Source: Verrucomicrobiota bacterium (GTDB lineage: Bacteria; Verrucomicrobiota; Verrucomicrobiia; Verrucomicrobiales; Verrucomicrobiaceae). Taken from it: DNA of 64,000 bases. Below the pieces are notes generated by a model. That model did not search any database and was not told the origin of the DNA. It saw only the letters and a list, made by a program, of their open reading frames with translations. Of this stretch, positions 33,958 through 42,239 are shown in pieces (within the stretch, counting starts at the first letter, position 1; each line of letters begins with the position of its first letter). The translations under genes and the position numbers were made by a program. The stretch covers positions 245,820 to 309,819 of the forward strand of contig JAFLEI010000002.1 in NCBI GenBank assembly GCA_017301975.1. The letters are read 5' to 3'.

Positions 33958-36264
33958 TCAAAGATGGGAGCTTGTCAGAGAATTTCCCCCAGGCTTTGGC
34001 CCGGAAGGTTTAGCAGCCTGCCAGCTTCCACTGGCACGTAAACTGTTGCTGGCCGGTTTGGGCTCTTCCCCGCCGATTCCCTCGGCAGCTTTGTGACCGC
34101 CTAGCTGAGGAGCGCTATTGGTGCGTTTGAGCATTTCAGCCACACTGGGCGCTTTGGCCAAACCTTCCTTTTTCACTTCGACTTCCACCTCCACGTCGGC
34201 ATCGAGATCATCTGGGTCGGAGACTTCCAACTCATCCTCGGCAGCATTGACGGTCAGGTCTCCTTCTTTGCTCTTGGCGTTGATCTTGGCCTTGGCCGCC
34301 TTGGGCTGATCGTTGCCCTGGGCCAGATTGTCCTGATTGGGGACTGCGGGCGCCATGTCTGAGGGCGGAGGATGATTGAACTGGCCGGGGGGAGGCGGAG
34401 CGGGGTGGTTCGGGACCATGCCTGCGAGGGCAGGATTTGGCTGGACCGCGACGGGCGGCGGCGCGGCGTTGTTTTGAGCGGCCACGGGCGGATTTTGCGG
34501 TGCACGAGCTTGTGCAAAAGCACGCGCCTCAGCCTTGAGTTCATTGCTCAACCCATTTTCCGCAATGGTTTCCAACTGACGCTGCAACTGGCCGATGCGC
34601 TGCATGGCCTCAAATTTCTTTTCGCCGTAGAATTCCTGACGCTTGGCAGTGCCTCCACTGGCAAGACTGCGTACGAGGGATCCTATCTTGTTCTTCTGCA
34701 GACCGGCCTGCTCTTTTTCATAGTGCGCCACTTTGTCCTTGAGCTCACCCAGCTCCTTATGGATGGCCTGCGCCTGCTGTGCATCTGCGCCCAAATGCGC
34801 CACAAAAGCGGGGTTGCTCATCATCGCCTCTTTCGCGACGTCAAGCTTCCTGGCGAAAAGGGCGGCTTCGGTGTTGCGAGGGGCCTGCGTGACCGTGTTT
34901 TGCGGACGCTCCAGGAAATTACCCGGCACCTGCAGCGCGTTCAATTCATAGCGTTTGGCCTGGATGGCCACCGCGCCGAGATAGGAGGTCTTGGGTACGT
35001 CGGAGAGGTTGGCGGCATTCTCCACGCCGGTGTCTTCGATGTTGCCGCCCAATTTGGCCTGAACCTGAGCCTCCTGGGCGGCCATCGCTGCATTGTAGGT
35101 GTCGTCGTTGAACGCAGCCACGACCTGGATGGCGCCCCCTGGCTGCTTGAGCTCATTTTGCATCTCCACCAGCCGGCCGCAGGCGCTCTCAATGGCAGCA
35201 TCGCTGAGAGTGCTGATCTTGTCCGGCGTGGGCATGTTTTTGAGCGTCTGGCGCAGGGTGTCAGGATCCAGGGCCAGGATTTTCTGAGCGGTCTCCTGGT
35301 GCATCTGCTGCGGCATGTTACCCACGACTTTCGCGCGCATGCCCTTTGGCATGCCAGCGGTCGTTTCCTGGAGGCTGCGTTCAGGGAATGCCAGATCATT
35401 GTCGATGCCGGTAACCTTGTTGTTCTGGTCCACGAACATGTTGCCGCAATGGCGGTCGATCTGGCCGGTGAGATAGTCCAAGGCTTGCAGGTCGGCGAGG
35501 CCGCGTTGAAGTGTGGGATTTTTCAAATCCACCTTGAGGCTGTAATCCTTTTTCTCCCCACCTTCATTGAAGCGGTAGGTGCCGGTGATGCCTGCTCCGT
35601 CGCCTTGAATGCTCACGCCGACGACATCGCCCTCCTTGGTCACTCCGAAAGTTTCTTCAGCCAGGATGTTTGTGCCGAGAAGCTGGTCCACCTGGCTGGA
35701 GGCCACGCTGCGTGCCAGCAGTCCCCGGTCTGCGGGAGTCGGAAGTTCAGGATCGAACAAATCGACGGCGGCTCCTTCCACTTTGCCGAGGGCTGCGGAG
35801 GCTGCAGCGGCTTCCTGGCTTCGCTGTTCCAGACCAGGCAGCGCAGCCTGCATGGCTGCGAGCACCTGCTGAGGATTCATGTCATCCGCGCCGTCACGCT
35901 CTGCTGCTGGGAGGCCGCTTTTGAGTGCTTTCACGGCGGCCGCCATCTTGGTCTGCACTTCCTCGGCATTGTGATTCCCTTCTCCTGCTTGGGCGAGAGC
36001 GGTCGTCAGTTCTTCGCTGGCTTGATGGATTCCGGCGATTACTCCGGGCAACCGCAGACTTTCAGCCGTAGATGTCACAAGTTTCTGTCCATCAAACTGG
36101 TACTTGGCAAACCCCACGGTTTCCCCGCCTTTGCCCAGCGCCCCTCCATCGAGGCCCGTGAGCATGAATGTTTCGTTGGCCTGTACTCCTGCGATGGCGT
36201 CGGGATTCGAAGCCATGTGAAAAGTGTCGAAGTTAAGAGGGGTGGGCGGCTTCGGAATGGGCAT
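33958..36264 (-). CDS. Large protein with PI3/PI4-kinase-like signature; candidate T4SS effector
   Basis: 768 residues, no Sec signal or membrane segment. The only catalytic-looking stretch is at 266-293: GQIDRHCGNMFV (Asp270, His272, Asn275) followed by TGIDNDLAF (Asp288), the spacing of the DRHxxN catalytic loop and ID(F)G metal site of PI3/PI4-kinase-like atypical kinases and some secreted bacterial kinases. Helical regions flank it; a Pro/Asn-rich linker (about 590-650), an acidic block (about 665-700) and a Ser/Lys-rich tail with RTNSAP (714-719) follow. It is encoded divergently from the VirD4-like coupling protein, 120 bases away. I infer a secreted effector; a structural or self-regulatory role is also possible. 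Confidence 0.7.
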   Translation of the reverse strand: MPIPKPPTPLNFDTFHMASNPDAIAGVQANETFMLTGLDGGALGKGGETVGFAKYQFDGQKLVTSTAESLRLPGVIAGIHQASEELTTALAQAGEGNHNAEEVQTKMAAAVKALKSGLPAAERDGADDMNPQQVLAAMQAALPGLEQRSQEAAAASAALGKVEGAAVDLFDPELPTPADRGLLARSVASSQVDQLLGTNILAEETFGVTKEGDVVGVSIQGDGAGITGTYRFNEGGEKKDYSLKVDLKNPTLQRGLADLQALDYLTGQIDRHCGNMFVDQNNKVTGIDNDLAFPERSLQETTAGMPKGMRAKVVGNMPQQMHQETAQKILALDPDTLRQTLKNMPTPDKISTLSDAAIESACGRLVEMQNELKQPGGAIQVVAAFNDDTYNAAMAAQEAQVQAKLGGNIEDTGVENAANLSDVPKTSYLGAVAIQAKRYELNALQVPGNFLERPQNTVTQAPRNTEAALFARKLDVAKEAMMSNPAFVAHLGADAQQAQAIHKELGELKDKVAHYEKEQAGLQKNKIGSLVRSLASGGTAKRQEFYGEKKFEAMQRIGQLQRQLETIAENGLSNELKAEARAFAQARAPQNPPVAAQNNAAPPPVAVQPNPALAGMVPNHPAPPPPGQFNHPPPSDMAPAVPNQDNLAQGNDQPKAAKAKINAKSKEGDLTVNAAEDELEVSDPDDLDADVEVEVEVKKEGLAKAPSVAEMLKRTNSAPQLGGHKAAEGIGGEEPKPASNSLRASGSWQAAKPSGPKPGGNSLTSSHL

Positions 36265-36384
36265 GGCGTAGATGGGGTGATCAGCCTGAAATTAGCCGCC
36301 GCATTTCAAACTGTGACACACGGACGAAAACGACGTCACAAAGCGTCGCGTTTGGGCTAGCACCACCGCAGCGCCCCTCCCAGC
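36265..36384. promoter_or_regulatory. Divergent promoter region between candidate effector and coupling protein
   Basis: 120 bases. Contains half-sites TGTGAC (36312-36317) and GTCACA (36335-36340) separated by 17 bases. The spacing does not fit CRP. Shared regulation of effector and coupling protein from here is plausible. Confidence 0.35.
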
Positions 36385-37878
36385 ATGTTTTCCTTCCTCA
36401 AATTCCTCGTCGCCGTCGGCATCGCCACCTTTGGCATCTGGTATGTGTTTCAATACGACAGCATCAATGAAGTCACCGGAGGAGTGGCCTTCCTGTGTGT
36501 GCTGGGAGCCATGGTGCTGCTGAAGTGGCAGCCGGATTTCTCGAAGAAGGATTACATCGTGAAGTACAAAAACCTCAAGTGGCTGCCGGGGGAGTTCACG
36601 CGTCACTGGCTGATCACGGGTGACACGGGGGTGGGCAAAACGACCTCCGGATTCAATCCGCTGCTGCATCAGATCAGCGTGAGCCGGCCGAACTGGGGAG
36701 GCCTCATCCTCGGGGCCAAGGGGGACGAGCATTTCTTTGCGCTGGAGCACTTCACCGGACATGGCCGGCCGGAGGCCGTGTGTGTGCTGATGGTGCGTCC
36801 GGACCGGCTGGACCGCAAATGGCAGCCGAAGGAGCGGTATAACCTCGTCTCAGATCCCCGGCTGCCCTACACCACGCATGCGAAGAACCTCGTCGATACG
36901 GGAGCCTCTCTCACGGAAGGGGAGCAGTCATCCTTCTTCAAACCGGCGGCGCAGCAGGCGCTGACCTGCGCCTTTGAGCTGCTGGAAACTCTGGGCAAAC
37001 CGGTGAACGTGCTGAGGGCCTATGAGTTTCTCACGGACAAGTCGAACATGGAGGCGCTCTTCAACGAACTGCTGGATGCCGAAAGCACGCCGGAGCGCAT
37101 CAAACTCGCAAAGTACTTCGACCAGACCTTCCTCAATGCCCAGGCGGCGGAGCAGAAAGAGGGCCTCGTGGGCACGCTGAAGGTCATGCTGGGCTTCTTC
37201 ACTCACCCGGACATCGCGGAGATCTTCTGCTCCGACCTGCCAAACACGATCGACATCACGGACGTGGACAAGGGCCGCGTGTTCTGCACGGCCATGCCGC
37301 AGACCTTCCAGACCGAGCGCCGCTACATCAACACCTACATCAAGCTGCTCTTCTACACGCATGCCATGATGCGTTTCGACAAGCCCAAGAAGGAGCGCAA
37401 GACGGAGAACCTGCTCATCGCGCTGATGGATGAGTTCCAGGCGCTGGCCACGGCGAGTGAGGACGGCATCTCCGACCACAACGTCATCGATCGTCTGCGC
37501 GCGGCAAATTGCTGCCTCATTCTCGGCATGCAGAGTGACGCTTCTTTGTTCCCCGTGCTCGGCAAGGAAACGGCGCAGGTGCTCACCCTGAACTGCCGCT
37601 CCCGAATCGCCTTCCGCCAGCCGGACCCTGAAGGCGCGCAGGCCGTCGCGGAGTTCATCGCCAAGGTTGAGAAGAAGAAAGTCTCCAAGTCCTCCGGCTT
37701 CCTGGGCAAGGACAGCAGCAAGACCGTGAACAAAGAATGGGACTACGAGGTGCATCCCGGCGAACTCATGAAGATGCCGGACGCCACCGCCTGGATCGTT
37801 CACCCGTCGAAGAAAAAAGTCCGCCTTCGCATTCCTGCCATGGATGGCGCCGGCAAGATCCCGGACTGGTGGAAGTGA
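36385..37878 (+). CDS. virD4: VirD4/TraD-like type IV coupling protein ATPase
   Basis: 497 residues. Two N-terminal transmembrane helices (about 3-22 and 30-47), then the ATPase with Walker A GDTGVGKTT (79-87, Lys85) and Walker B LLIALMDEFQ (Asp349, Glu350), followed by a QSDA-containing motif. It recruits substrates and feeds them to the T4SS channel at the inner membrane. Similar to VirD4/TraG but shorter than Agrobacterium VirD4 (about 650). No relaxase gene nearby, so protein substrates are likelier than DNA. Separated from the virB operon by a regulator, a kinase and a sigma gene. Confidence 0.88.
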   Translation: MFSFLKFLVAVGIATFGIWYVFQYDSINEVTGGVAFLCVLGAMVLLKWQPDFSKKDYIVKYKNLKWLPGEFTRHWLITGDTGVGKTTSGFNPLLHQISVSRPNWGGLILGAKGDEHFFALEHFTGHGRPEAVCVLMVRPDRLDRKWQPKERYNLVSDPRLPYTTHAKNLVDTGASLTEGEQSSFFKPAAQQALTCAFELLETLGKPVNVLRAYEFLTDKSNMEALFNELLDAESTPERIKLAKYFDQTFLNAQAAEQKEGLVGTLKVMLGFFTHPDIAEIFCSDLPNTIDITDVDKGRVFCTAMPQTFQTERRYINTYIKLLFYTHAMMRFDKPKKERKTENLLIALMDEFQALATASEDGISDHNVIDRLRAANCCLILGMQSDASLFPVLGKETAQVLTLNCRSRIAFRQPDPEGAQAVAEFIAKVEKKKVSKSSGFLGKDSSKTVNKEWDYEVHPGELMKMPDATAWIVHPSKKKVRLRIPAMDGAGKIPDWWK

Positions 37879-37940
37879 TCCCCGCCGAAACTGATCGTCC
37901 CCCCCAGTCTTTCTCACCGTAATCCTTTCACCCACAGGCC

Positions 37941-38375
37941 ATGCCCTCCCTCACTCCTCTTCTTGCCAATTTCAATGCCAACGAACTCACCCTGCTCTCC
38001 AGTTTTGGTGACTCCCGCTCCTACCAAAAGGATGATGTCGTCATCACTCAGGGAGAAGAAAATGACCACCTGTACCTCGTGCTGAAAGGAAAGATCGAAG
38101 TGCTTCAGGAGGTGGACGGTGTTGATCAGGTCGTTGCAGTTCTCGAAGCGGGTGATTCGCTGGGCGAGGTGAGCATCTTCGACCCCGGTCCGGCCAGCGC
38201 GACGGTGCGCGCAGCATCCGAGGCTGAAGTCTGGCTCATCACGCGTGACAGCCTCGACGGTCTTCACGCAGCCAACCCGAAAGTCGCCTACCGTCTGCTG
38301 ACCCGAATCACCACCTGCCTTTCCAAGCGCATGCGTGACATGAATGACAAGCTGGTGGATCTCGCCAATCGTTGA
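37941..38375 (+). CDS. Cyclic-nucleotide-binding-like domain protein
   Basis: 144 residues forming one CNB domain: ITQGEENDHLYLVLKG, GDSLGEVSIFDPGPASATVRA and a C-terminal helix. The phosphate-binding cassette keeps Gly-Glu but reads PASAT where cAMP binders have PRxAT, so the invariant Arg is missing. No DNA-binding domain. May bind another ligand or act as a ligand-independent partner. It lies 62 bases after virD4, likely co-transcribed, and is followed by a terminator. Confidence 0.85.
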   Translation: MPSLTPLLANFNANELTLLSSFGDSRSYQKDDVVITQGEENDHLYLVLKGKIEVLQEVDGVDQVVAVLEAGDSLGEVSIFDPGPASATVRAASEAEVWLITRDSLDGLHAANPKVAYRLLTRITTCLSKRMRDMNDKLVDLANR

Positions 38376-38399
38376 ACCTGAAAGCCTTGCGCCTCAGGG

Positions 38400-38450
38400 G
38401 AATGCCGCTGCAGAACAAGCTGGGGCGGCATTCGCGGTTTTATTTTTTCT
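38400..38450 (+). terminator. Terminator after the CNB gene
   Basis: Stem GAATGCCGC (38400-38408) with GCGGCATTC (38425-38433) followed by the T-rich GCGGTTTTATTTTTTC. It ends the virD4-CNB transcript just inside the end of the convergent kinase gene. Confidence 0.8.
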
Positions 38451-40398
38451 TGTGCCGGATAAGCGGCAGCGCCAGTCGGTCCATCGGACTGGTGCTCCAG
38501 CGACCACCGAACTGCGGCAGCAGCATGACGGCCATCCGTTCGGGTTTGGGAGTCGCGTTCAGCTTGAGAGGACGCGCCGGTGGAGGATTGGGCTGGCCGG
38601 GACTGGGTTTGACGCTGACACCCCATTTCTGACCGCTGGTGTCGGAAGTGATTGAGGTGTCGCTGGGGAAATTGCTCCATGAGCTGTTGAACATCTGGAT
38701 CAGCCGGCCCTGGGGATCAGCCCAGCCAATGCGTCCTTGCTCGGCCTCCAGCCGGAAGTGGATCTGAGGCCGGTCGGTTTCGTCTTCAGAAATCGCGCTG
38801 CAAAACAGAACGCGGTATTCCCCGGGAGCCAGCACCAGACCGGGGCTTCCTGGTTTCATGTGGGCGCCGAGGCGGTCCTCAAAAAATTCGCGTCCACGGT
38901 AATGGATGAGCTTCCAGCCGGTCAGATCCACGGGCTTGGAGCCCGGGTTGTGCACCTCGATCCAGTCAGGGGTGTCACCCCGGGGCGTGCGCAGGGTTCC
39001 GTTGTTCTTCGCCTGGATCTCCGTCACGATCACCGGCGGTTGGGCTGCGGCAGGCATCCAGGCTTCGAAATCCCAAGGGGTGGCGTCCGACCACACAAGA
39101 GCGCCGCTTTCATTCTGGACGCCGCCGGTCCAGAGGCCGGAGTGGATGCCCTGCTCCTCAAGCAACTGGTTCAGTTCAACCAGTTCGGCGGTGGAATGAA
39201 GGCTGGCCAGTTCGACCTCAGGAGTGTTCTTCACCCTGGTCTGGGCCTGCTGCCAGGTCATGCGTGTGTTGAGCAGGGAAAAGGTCTCGTTCAGTTGCAC
39301 CACGGGGGCGTTGGGCAGCGGAGTGGCCCTGGAGGGATGCATTTTTTGCAGCACCTGTTTGTTCAGTTCATCAAACAGGTAGATCAGCCCGGCGGTGACG
39401 ATCACCGTCGTCATCATGGAGATGATCGGGCGCTTCACGATGGTGCGCTGGATGGCCGGCTGGGTGATCCGGTCAGACGCCTGCTTCACCGCCTTCTTGA
39501 GCTCCGCGGCGTTTTGGAAGCGGTCTGCAGGGCTCTCTCGCAGCGCTTTGGTGATGATTTTATCCAGCGCAGGCGGCGTGCCGGCCTTCTTGGAGGGCGG
39601 CTCAAAGACCCCCACTGGAAAGTGACCGGTGATCATTTCATACAGTGTCACCCCGACGCTGAAGATGTCCGCACGATGATCGACAGTGGTGCTCAGCCGG
39701 CGCTGCTCTGGCGCGGCATACACGGGTGTGCCCATGATCATCGAGCTCCGGGTTTGAGCCGTGGTGGTGGACTCCGCCTGCATCAGCTTGGCCAGGCCGA
39801 AGTCCGCCACGCGCACACTGGCACGTCCATCAATGAGGATGTTGGTGGGTTTGATGTCGCGGTGGATGACGCCGTGGTCATGGGCGAACTGCAGCGCTTC
39901 GCACACCTGGGCGACGATCCCTAAAACACGCGGCAGAGGCAGCTGCTCATGTTTCAATATTTCAAACAGCGAGGTGCCGTTCACATATTCCATCACGATG
40001 AAGAGATGCCCCAGTGAATTGCGGCCAAAGTCATACACTGCAACAATATTTGGATGCTGCAGCCGGGCCAGCAGGCGTGCTTCCCGATGAAAGCCGTCCA
40101 CAAAGAGCGCATCCCGGCCAAGGTCAGGGGGCAGGATCTTCACTGCAACGCGCCGCTCCAGAGAGGTTTGCATGGCAGAATAGACGGCCCCCATGCCGCC
40201 GCGGTCAATGAAGCGGAAGCCCGTGTAGCCAGGGAAGCAAGATTCCAGTTCTTCCGCCAGCGGCGGCTCCCAGTCCGTAGCCTGGCCACCCAGCACGCCC
40301 TCCATGAGGCCGACGGGATTCAGACCCTGCAATACGGAAGATCGTGCCTGAGTGTGAAAGTTGTCACCGGCATCCGGTCCAGGTGAAGTGGCGCTCAT
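38440..40398 (-). CDS. Transmembrane Ser/Thr kinase with C-type-lectin-like and lamin-tail domains
   Basis: 652 residues. Kinase about 60-320: DRGGMGAVYS, Lys87, IHRDIKPTNIL with Asp180, VADFGLAKL. Transmembrane helix about 328-346. Outside: a C-type-lectin-like domain (about 380-460: MTWQQAQTRVK, ELASLHSTAEL, LWTGGVQNESGALVWSD) and then a lamin-tail domain (about 470-600: PDWIEVHNPGSKPVDLTGWKL). Both extracellular folds bind glycans or other surface ligands, so this looks like a surface-contact receptor. It diverges from the ECF sigma gene at 40574 and sits inside the T4SS locus. The STK-ECF pairing suggests phosphorylation-controlled transcription. Confidence 0.9.
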   Translation of the reverse strand: MSATSPGPDAGDNFHTQARSSVLQGLNPVGLMEGVLGGQATDWEPPLAEELESCFPGYTGFRFIDRGGMGAVYSAMQTSLERRVAVKILPPDLGRDALFVDGFHREARLLARLQHPNIVAVYDFGRNSLGHLFIVMEYVNGTSLFEILKHEQLPLPRVLGIVAQVCEALQFAHDHGVIHRDIKPTNILIDGRASVRVADFGLAKLMQAESTTTAQTRSSMIMGTPVYAAPEQRRLSTTVDHRADIFSVGVTLYEMITGHFPVGVFEPPSKKAGTPPALDKIITKALRESPADRFQNAAELKKAVKQASDRITQPAIQRTIVKRPIISMMTTVIVTAGLIYLFDELNKQVLQKMHPSRATPLPNAPVVQLNETFSLLNTRMTWQQAQTRVKNTPEVELASLHSTAELVELNQLLEEQGIHSGLWTGGVQNESGALVWSDATPWDFEAWMPAAAQPPVIVTEIQAKNNGTLRTPRGDTPDWIEVHNPGSKPVDLTGWKLIHYRGREFFEDRLGAHMKPGSPGLVLAPGEYRVLFCSAISEDETDRPQIHFRLEAEQGRIGWADPQGRLIQMFNSSWSNFPSDTSITSDTSGQKWGVSVKPSPGQPNPPPARPLKLNATPKPERMAVMLLPQFGGRWSTSPMDRLALPLIRHKKK

Positions 40399-40573
40399 CA
40401 GTCAGGGATTTCGCAGGAGAACATTTTGTAGAATAGAAGGTGGACTCGCACACGGAGATGCAGTTGAGCCTGTAGCATGCCTGATCTATCCAGCCTCTCA
40501 TCTTTCTGTGACTGATTTTTTTTCGACTTCCAAGGTTTAAAGAACGTAAAAAAGTGCTCTCAAATAATGTTGC
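40399..40573. promoter_or_regulatory. Divergent promoter region between kinase and ECF sigma gene
   Basis: 175 bases holding both starts. A T8 tract follows CTGTGACTGA near 40505-40520. No sure -35/-10 boxes. Confidence 0.35.
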
Positions 40574-41326
40574 ATGGCCAAGACCCCTCCAACTCATCAT
40601 GGTGCTTTTCCAGTCACACGCTGGAGCATGGTGCTGGCGCTGCGTGAAGGAGGTGATGTGGGGACAGGTCGTCTGGCGCTGGATGAACTCTGCAAGATCT
40701 ACTGGCGTCCGATCTACTCCTATGCGCGCTTTCAAGGGCTGTCTCCGGCAGATGCTGAAGACCTGACCCAGAGCTTCTTCAGCTTCGTGCTGGAAAAGGC
40801 TTTATTCACTACCGCAGACGCAGCGCTGGGCAAGATGCGCAACTACCTGCTCACGGCATTCAGCCGGCACATCAAGCACTGGCAGCGGCAGGCCTCGGCA
40901 TTGAAACGCGGTGGCGGCAAAGAAATTTTATCCATTGAGGCCTCACAGGCGGAGGATGAGCTCTCCATTCAGCCACCAGACCACCGCACTCCTGAGATGA
41001 TCTACCAGCGCATGTGCGCCCTGCGCATCATCGAGGCCACGGTGGAGCAGCTCGCCCGGGAACAGGAGGAGGCTGGCAAGAAAGATCAGTTTCAGCTGCT
41101 TCGGCCCAGGCTGGACCCCACTCTCGCGGGTTCGGGAACTGACGCAGAACTGGCCGCGCGTCTGGGAATGACCCATGACGCTGTGCGCCAGTCCATCTCA
41201 CGGCTGAGAAAACGCTTTCGGGAAATCATGCGCGATCTGGTGGCCGGAACACTGGCGTCACCCACGGATGAGATGGTGCAGGAAGAGCTGACTGCTCTGC
41301 GAAATGCCTTGGTCAGCCGGGAATGA
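40574..41326 (+). CDS. ECF-type RNA polymerase sigma factor
   Basis: 250 residues. Region 2 includes RPIYSYARFQGLSPADAEDLTQSFF, region 4 ELAARLGMTHDAVRQSISRLRKRFREI. Belongs to the ECF-like group common in Planctomycetes and Verrucomicrobia, often genetically paired with Ser/Thr kinases. No anti-sigma gene is adjacent; the divergent lectin kinase may play that regulatory role. It lies directly upstream of the virB-like operon, which is the natural candidate target. Confidence 0.92.
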   Translation: MAKTPPTHHGAFPVTRWSMVLALREGGDVGTGRLALDELCKIYWRPIYSYARFQGLSPADAEDLTQSFFSFVLEKALFTTADAALGKMRNYLLTAFSRHIKHWQRQASALKRGGGKEILSIEASQAEDELSIQPPDHRTPEMIYQRMCALRIIEATVEQLAREQEEAGKKDQFQLLRPRLDPTLAGSGTDAELAARLGMTHDAVRQSISRLRKRFREIMRDLVAGTLASPTDEMVQEELTALRNALVSRE

Positions 41327-41458
41327 GGACAGAGCCACCCCAGGTGGAAAAAAATCCTGTCACAGCAAACCACCGTTTGGTTACTACACGGCCAGCAGAT
41401 GGTGCTCACGCGCCGCGAGCTGAACTCCAAAACATCAAACTATTCATCATCCACTGAA
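41327..41458 (+). promoter_or_regulatory. Probable promoter/leader of the virB-like operon
   Basis: 132 bases between the sigma gene and virB2. Contains a short dyad CAAAC-CACC-GTTTG near 41366-41379. No terminator is seen, so read-through from the sigma gene is also possible. Confidence 0.4.
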
Positions 41459-41770
41459 ATGAACTCCATTGCCATCACCACTCTTGGCACCAACATCCTG
41501 CGCTTCACCATGCCACTCGCTGCCACCTCGAGCGACCTGACCAGCAAGTTCAGCGGCATCATCAACATCCTCAATCTCGTCGGTCTGGTGCTCGCTTTCG
41601 GCGGCCTGCTCTTCTCGGCGGTCATGTTCATGATGGGCAATACTGAGCGCGTGCTTTACGGGCTGGTCGGCGCCGGCATCGGCGGCCTCGCCTTCATCAT
41701 CACCAAGGTCATGTTCTCCACCGCCGGCGGTTCCAGCGACGTGGATTCCATCGACATGGGTACCAACTAG
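41459..41770 (+). CDS. virB2: VirB2/TrbC-like pilin subunit
   Basis: 103 residues from ATG 41459. Two hydrophobic helices (IINILNLVGLVLAFGGLLFS and VLYGLVGAGIGGLAFIITKV) separated by a short polar loop MMGNTER, the TrbC/VirB2 layout. It is the first gene of the virB-like operon, where the major pilin is usual. The N-terminal 30 residues would be the cleaved leader or a short soluble part. Confidence 0.75.
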   Translation: MNSIAITTLGTNILRFTMPLAATSSDLTSKFSGIINILNLVGLVLAFGGLLFSAVMFMMGNTERVLYGLVGAGIGGLAFIITKVMFSTAGGSSDVDSIDMGTN

Positions 41771-41858
41771 TTTCCTGGCAATGGAGCTCTCTCCCTGATG
41801 CGCCCCAGCCGGGCGCGTCAGGGCTGGGAGGCCGTTGTCACTTTCCGGCGATCAGACC

Positions 41859-42230
41859 ATGGAACAGCAAGGCGTCAAACTGCACGAAACCAACGAGGGC
41901 CGCGATTCCCAGCAGGGCATCGCCGGTTTCGAGGGAGCGAATGCTCTCTGGTTCATGCTCGCGTTTGGCATGGCCATGCTGATCTTCCGCAACATGGCCA
42001 GCGCGCCGGATGCCAGCATGCCCACGGCCATTTTGGTGGCATCCATACCTTTGGTGCTGGTGTCACTCTACTGCTTCGGACTGAAGCAGGGGAAGCCTCC
42101 CTCCTACGATGTGGAGTTGTTCGAATGGCTCATCATCAAGGCTGCTAAAACACCTTACTTCGCCCCCAGCAAGGTCGAGCCCATCACCCTCCCATGGGTT
42201 GATGATCCCACCAAAGACCCACCTATTTAA
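41859..42230 (+). CDS. virB3: VirB3-like inner-membrane protein
   Basis: 123 residues from ATG 41859. Two adjacent transmembrane segments (ANALWFMLAFGMAMLIF and AILVASIPLVLVSLYCFGL), then a soluble tail with WLIIKAAKTPYF. Position between pilin and VirB4 with 9 bases to the next ATG, size and topology all fit VirB3; sequence resemblance alone is weak. Confidence 0.65.
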   Translation: MEQQGVKLHETNEGRDSQQGIAGFEGANALWFMLAFGMAMLIFRNMASAPDASMPTAILVASIPLVLVSLYCFGLKQGKPPSYDVELFEWLIIKAAKTPYFAPSKVEPITLPWVDDPTKDPPI

Positions 42231-42239
42231 TCCTCCCGG

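Noticed and set aside
36312..36340. TGTGAC...GTCACA as a CRP-type site
   Set aside because: Spacing is 17 bases rather than 6, and similar heptamers (CTGTGAC) occur elsewhere at about the chance rate for 64 kb.
34372..36360. Long plus-strand open frame (about 660 codons) opposite the candidate effector
   Set aside because: It mirrors the minus-strand gene exactly, shows no domain, and its His/Leu/Gly-rich translation is typical of an antisense shadow of a high-GC gene. The minus-strand frame has the kinase-like motif and sensible composition.
38737..39924. Plus-strand open frame of about 395 codons opposite the lectin kinase
   Set aside because: Antisense to a clear Hanks kinase with all catalytic motifs; the translation is His/Gly/Arg-rich without any fold.
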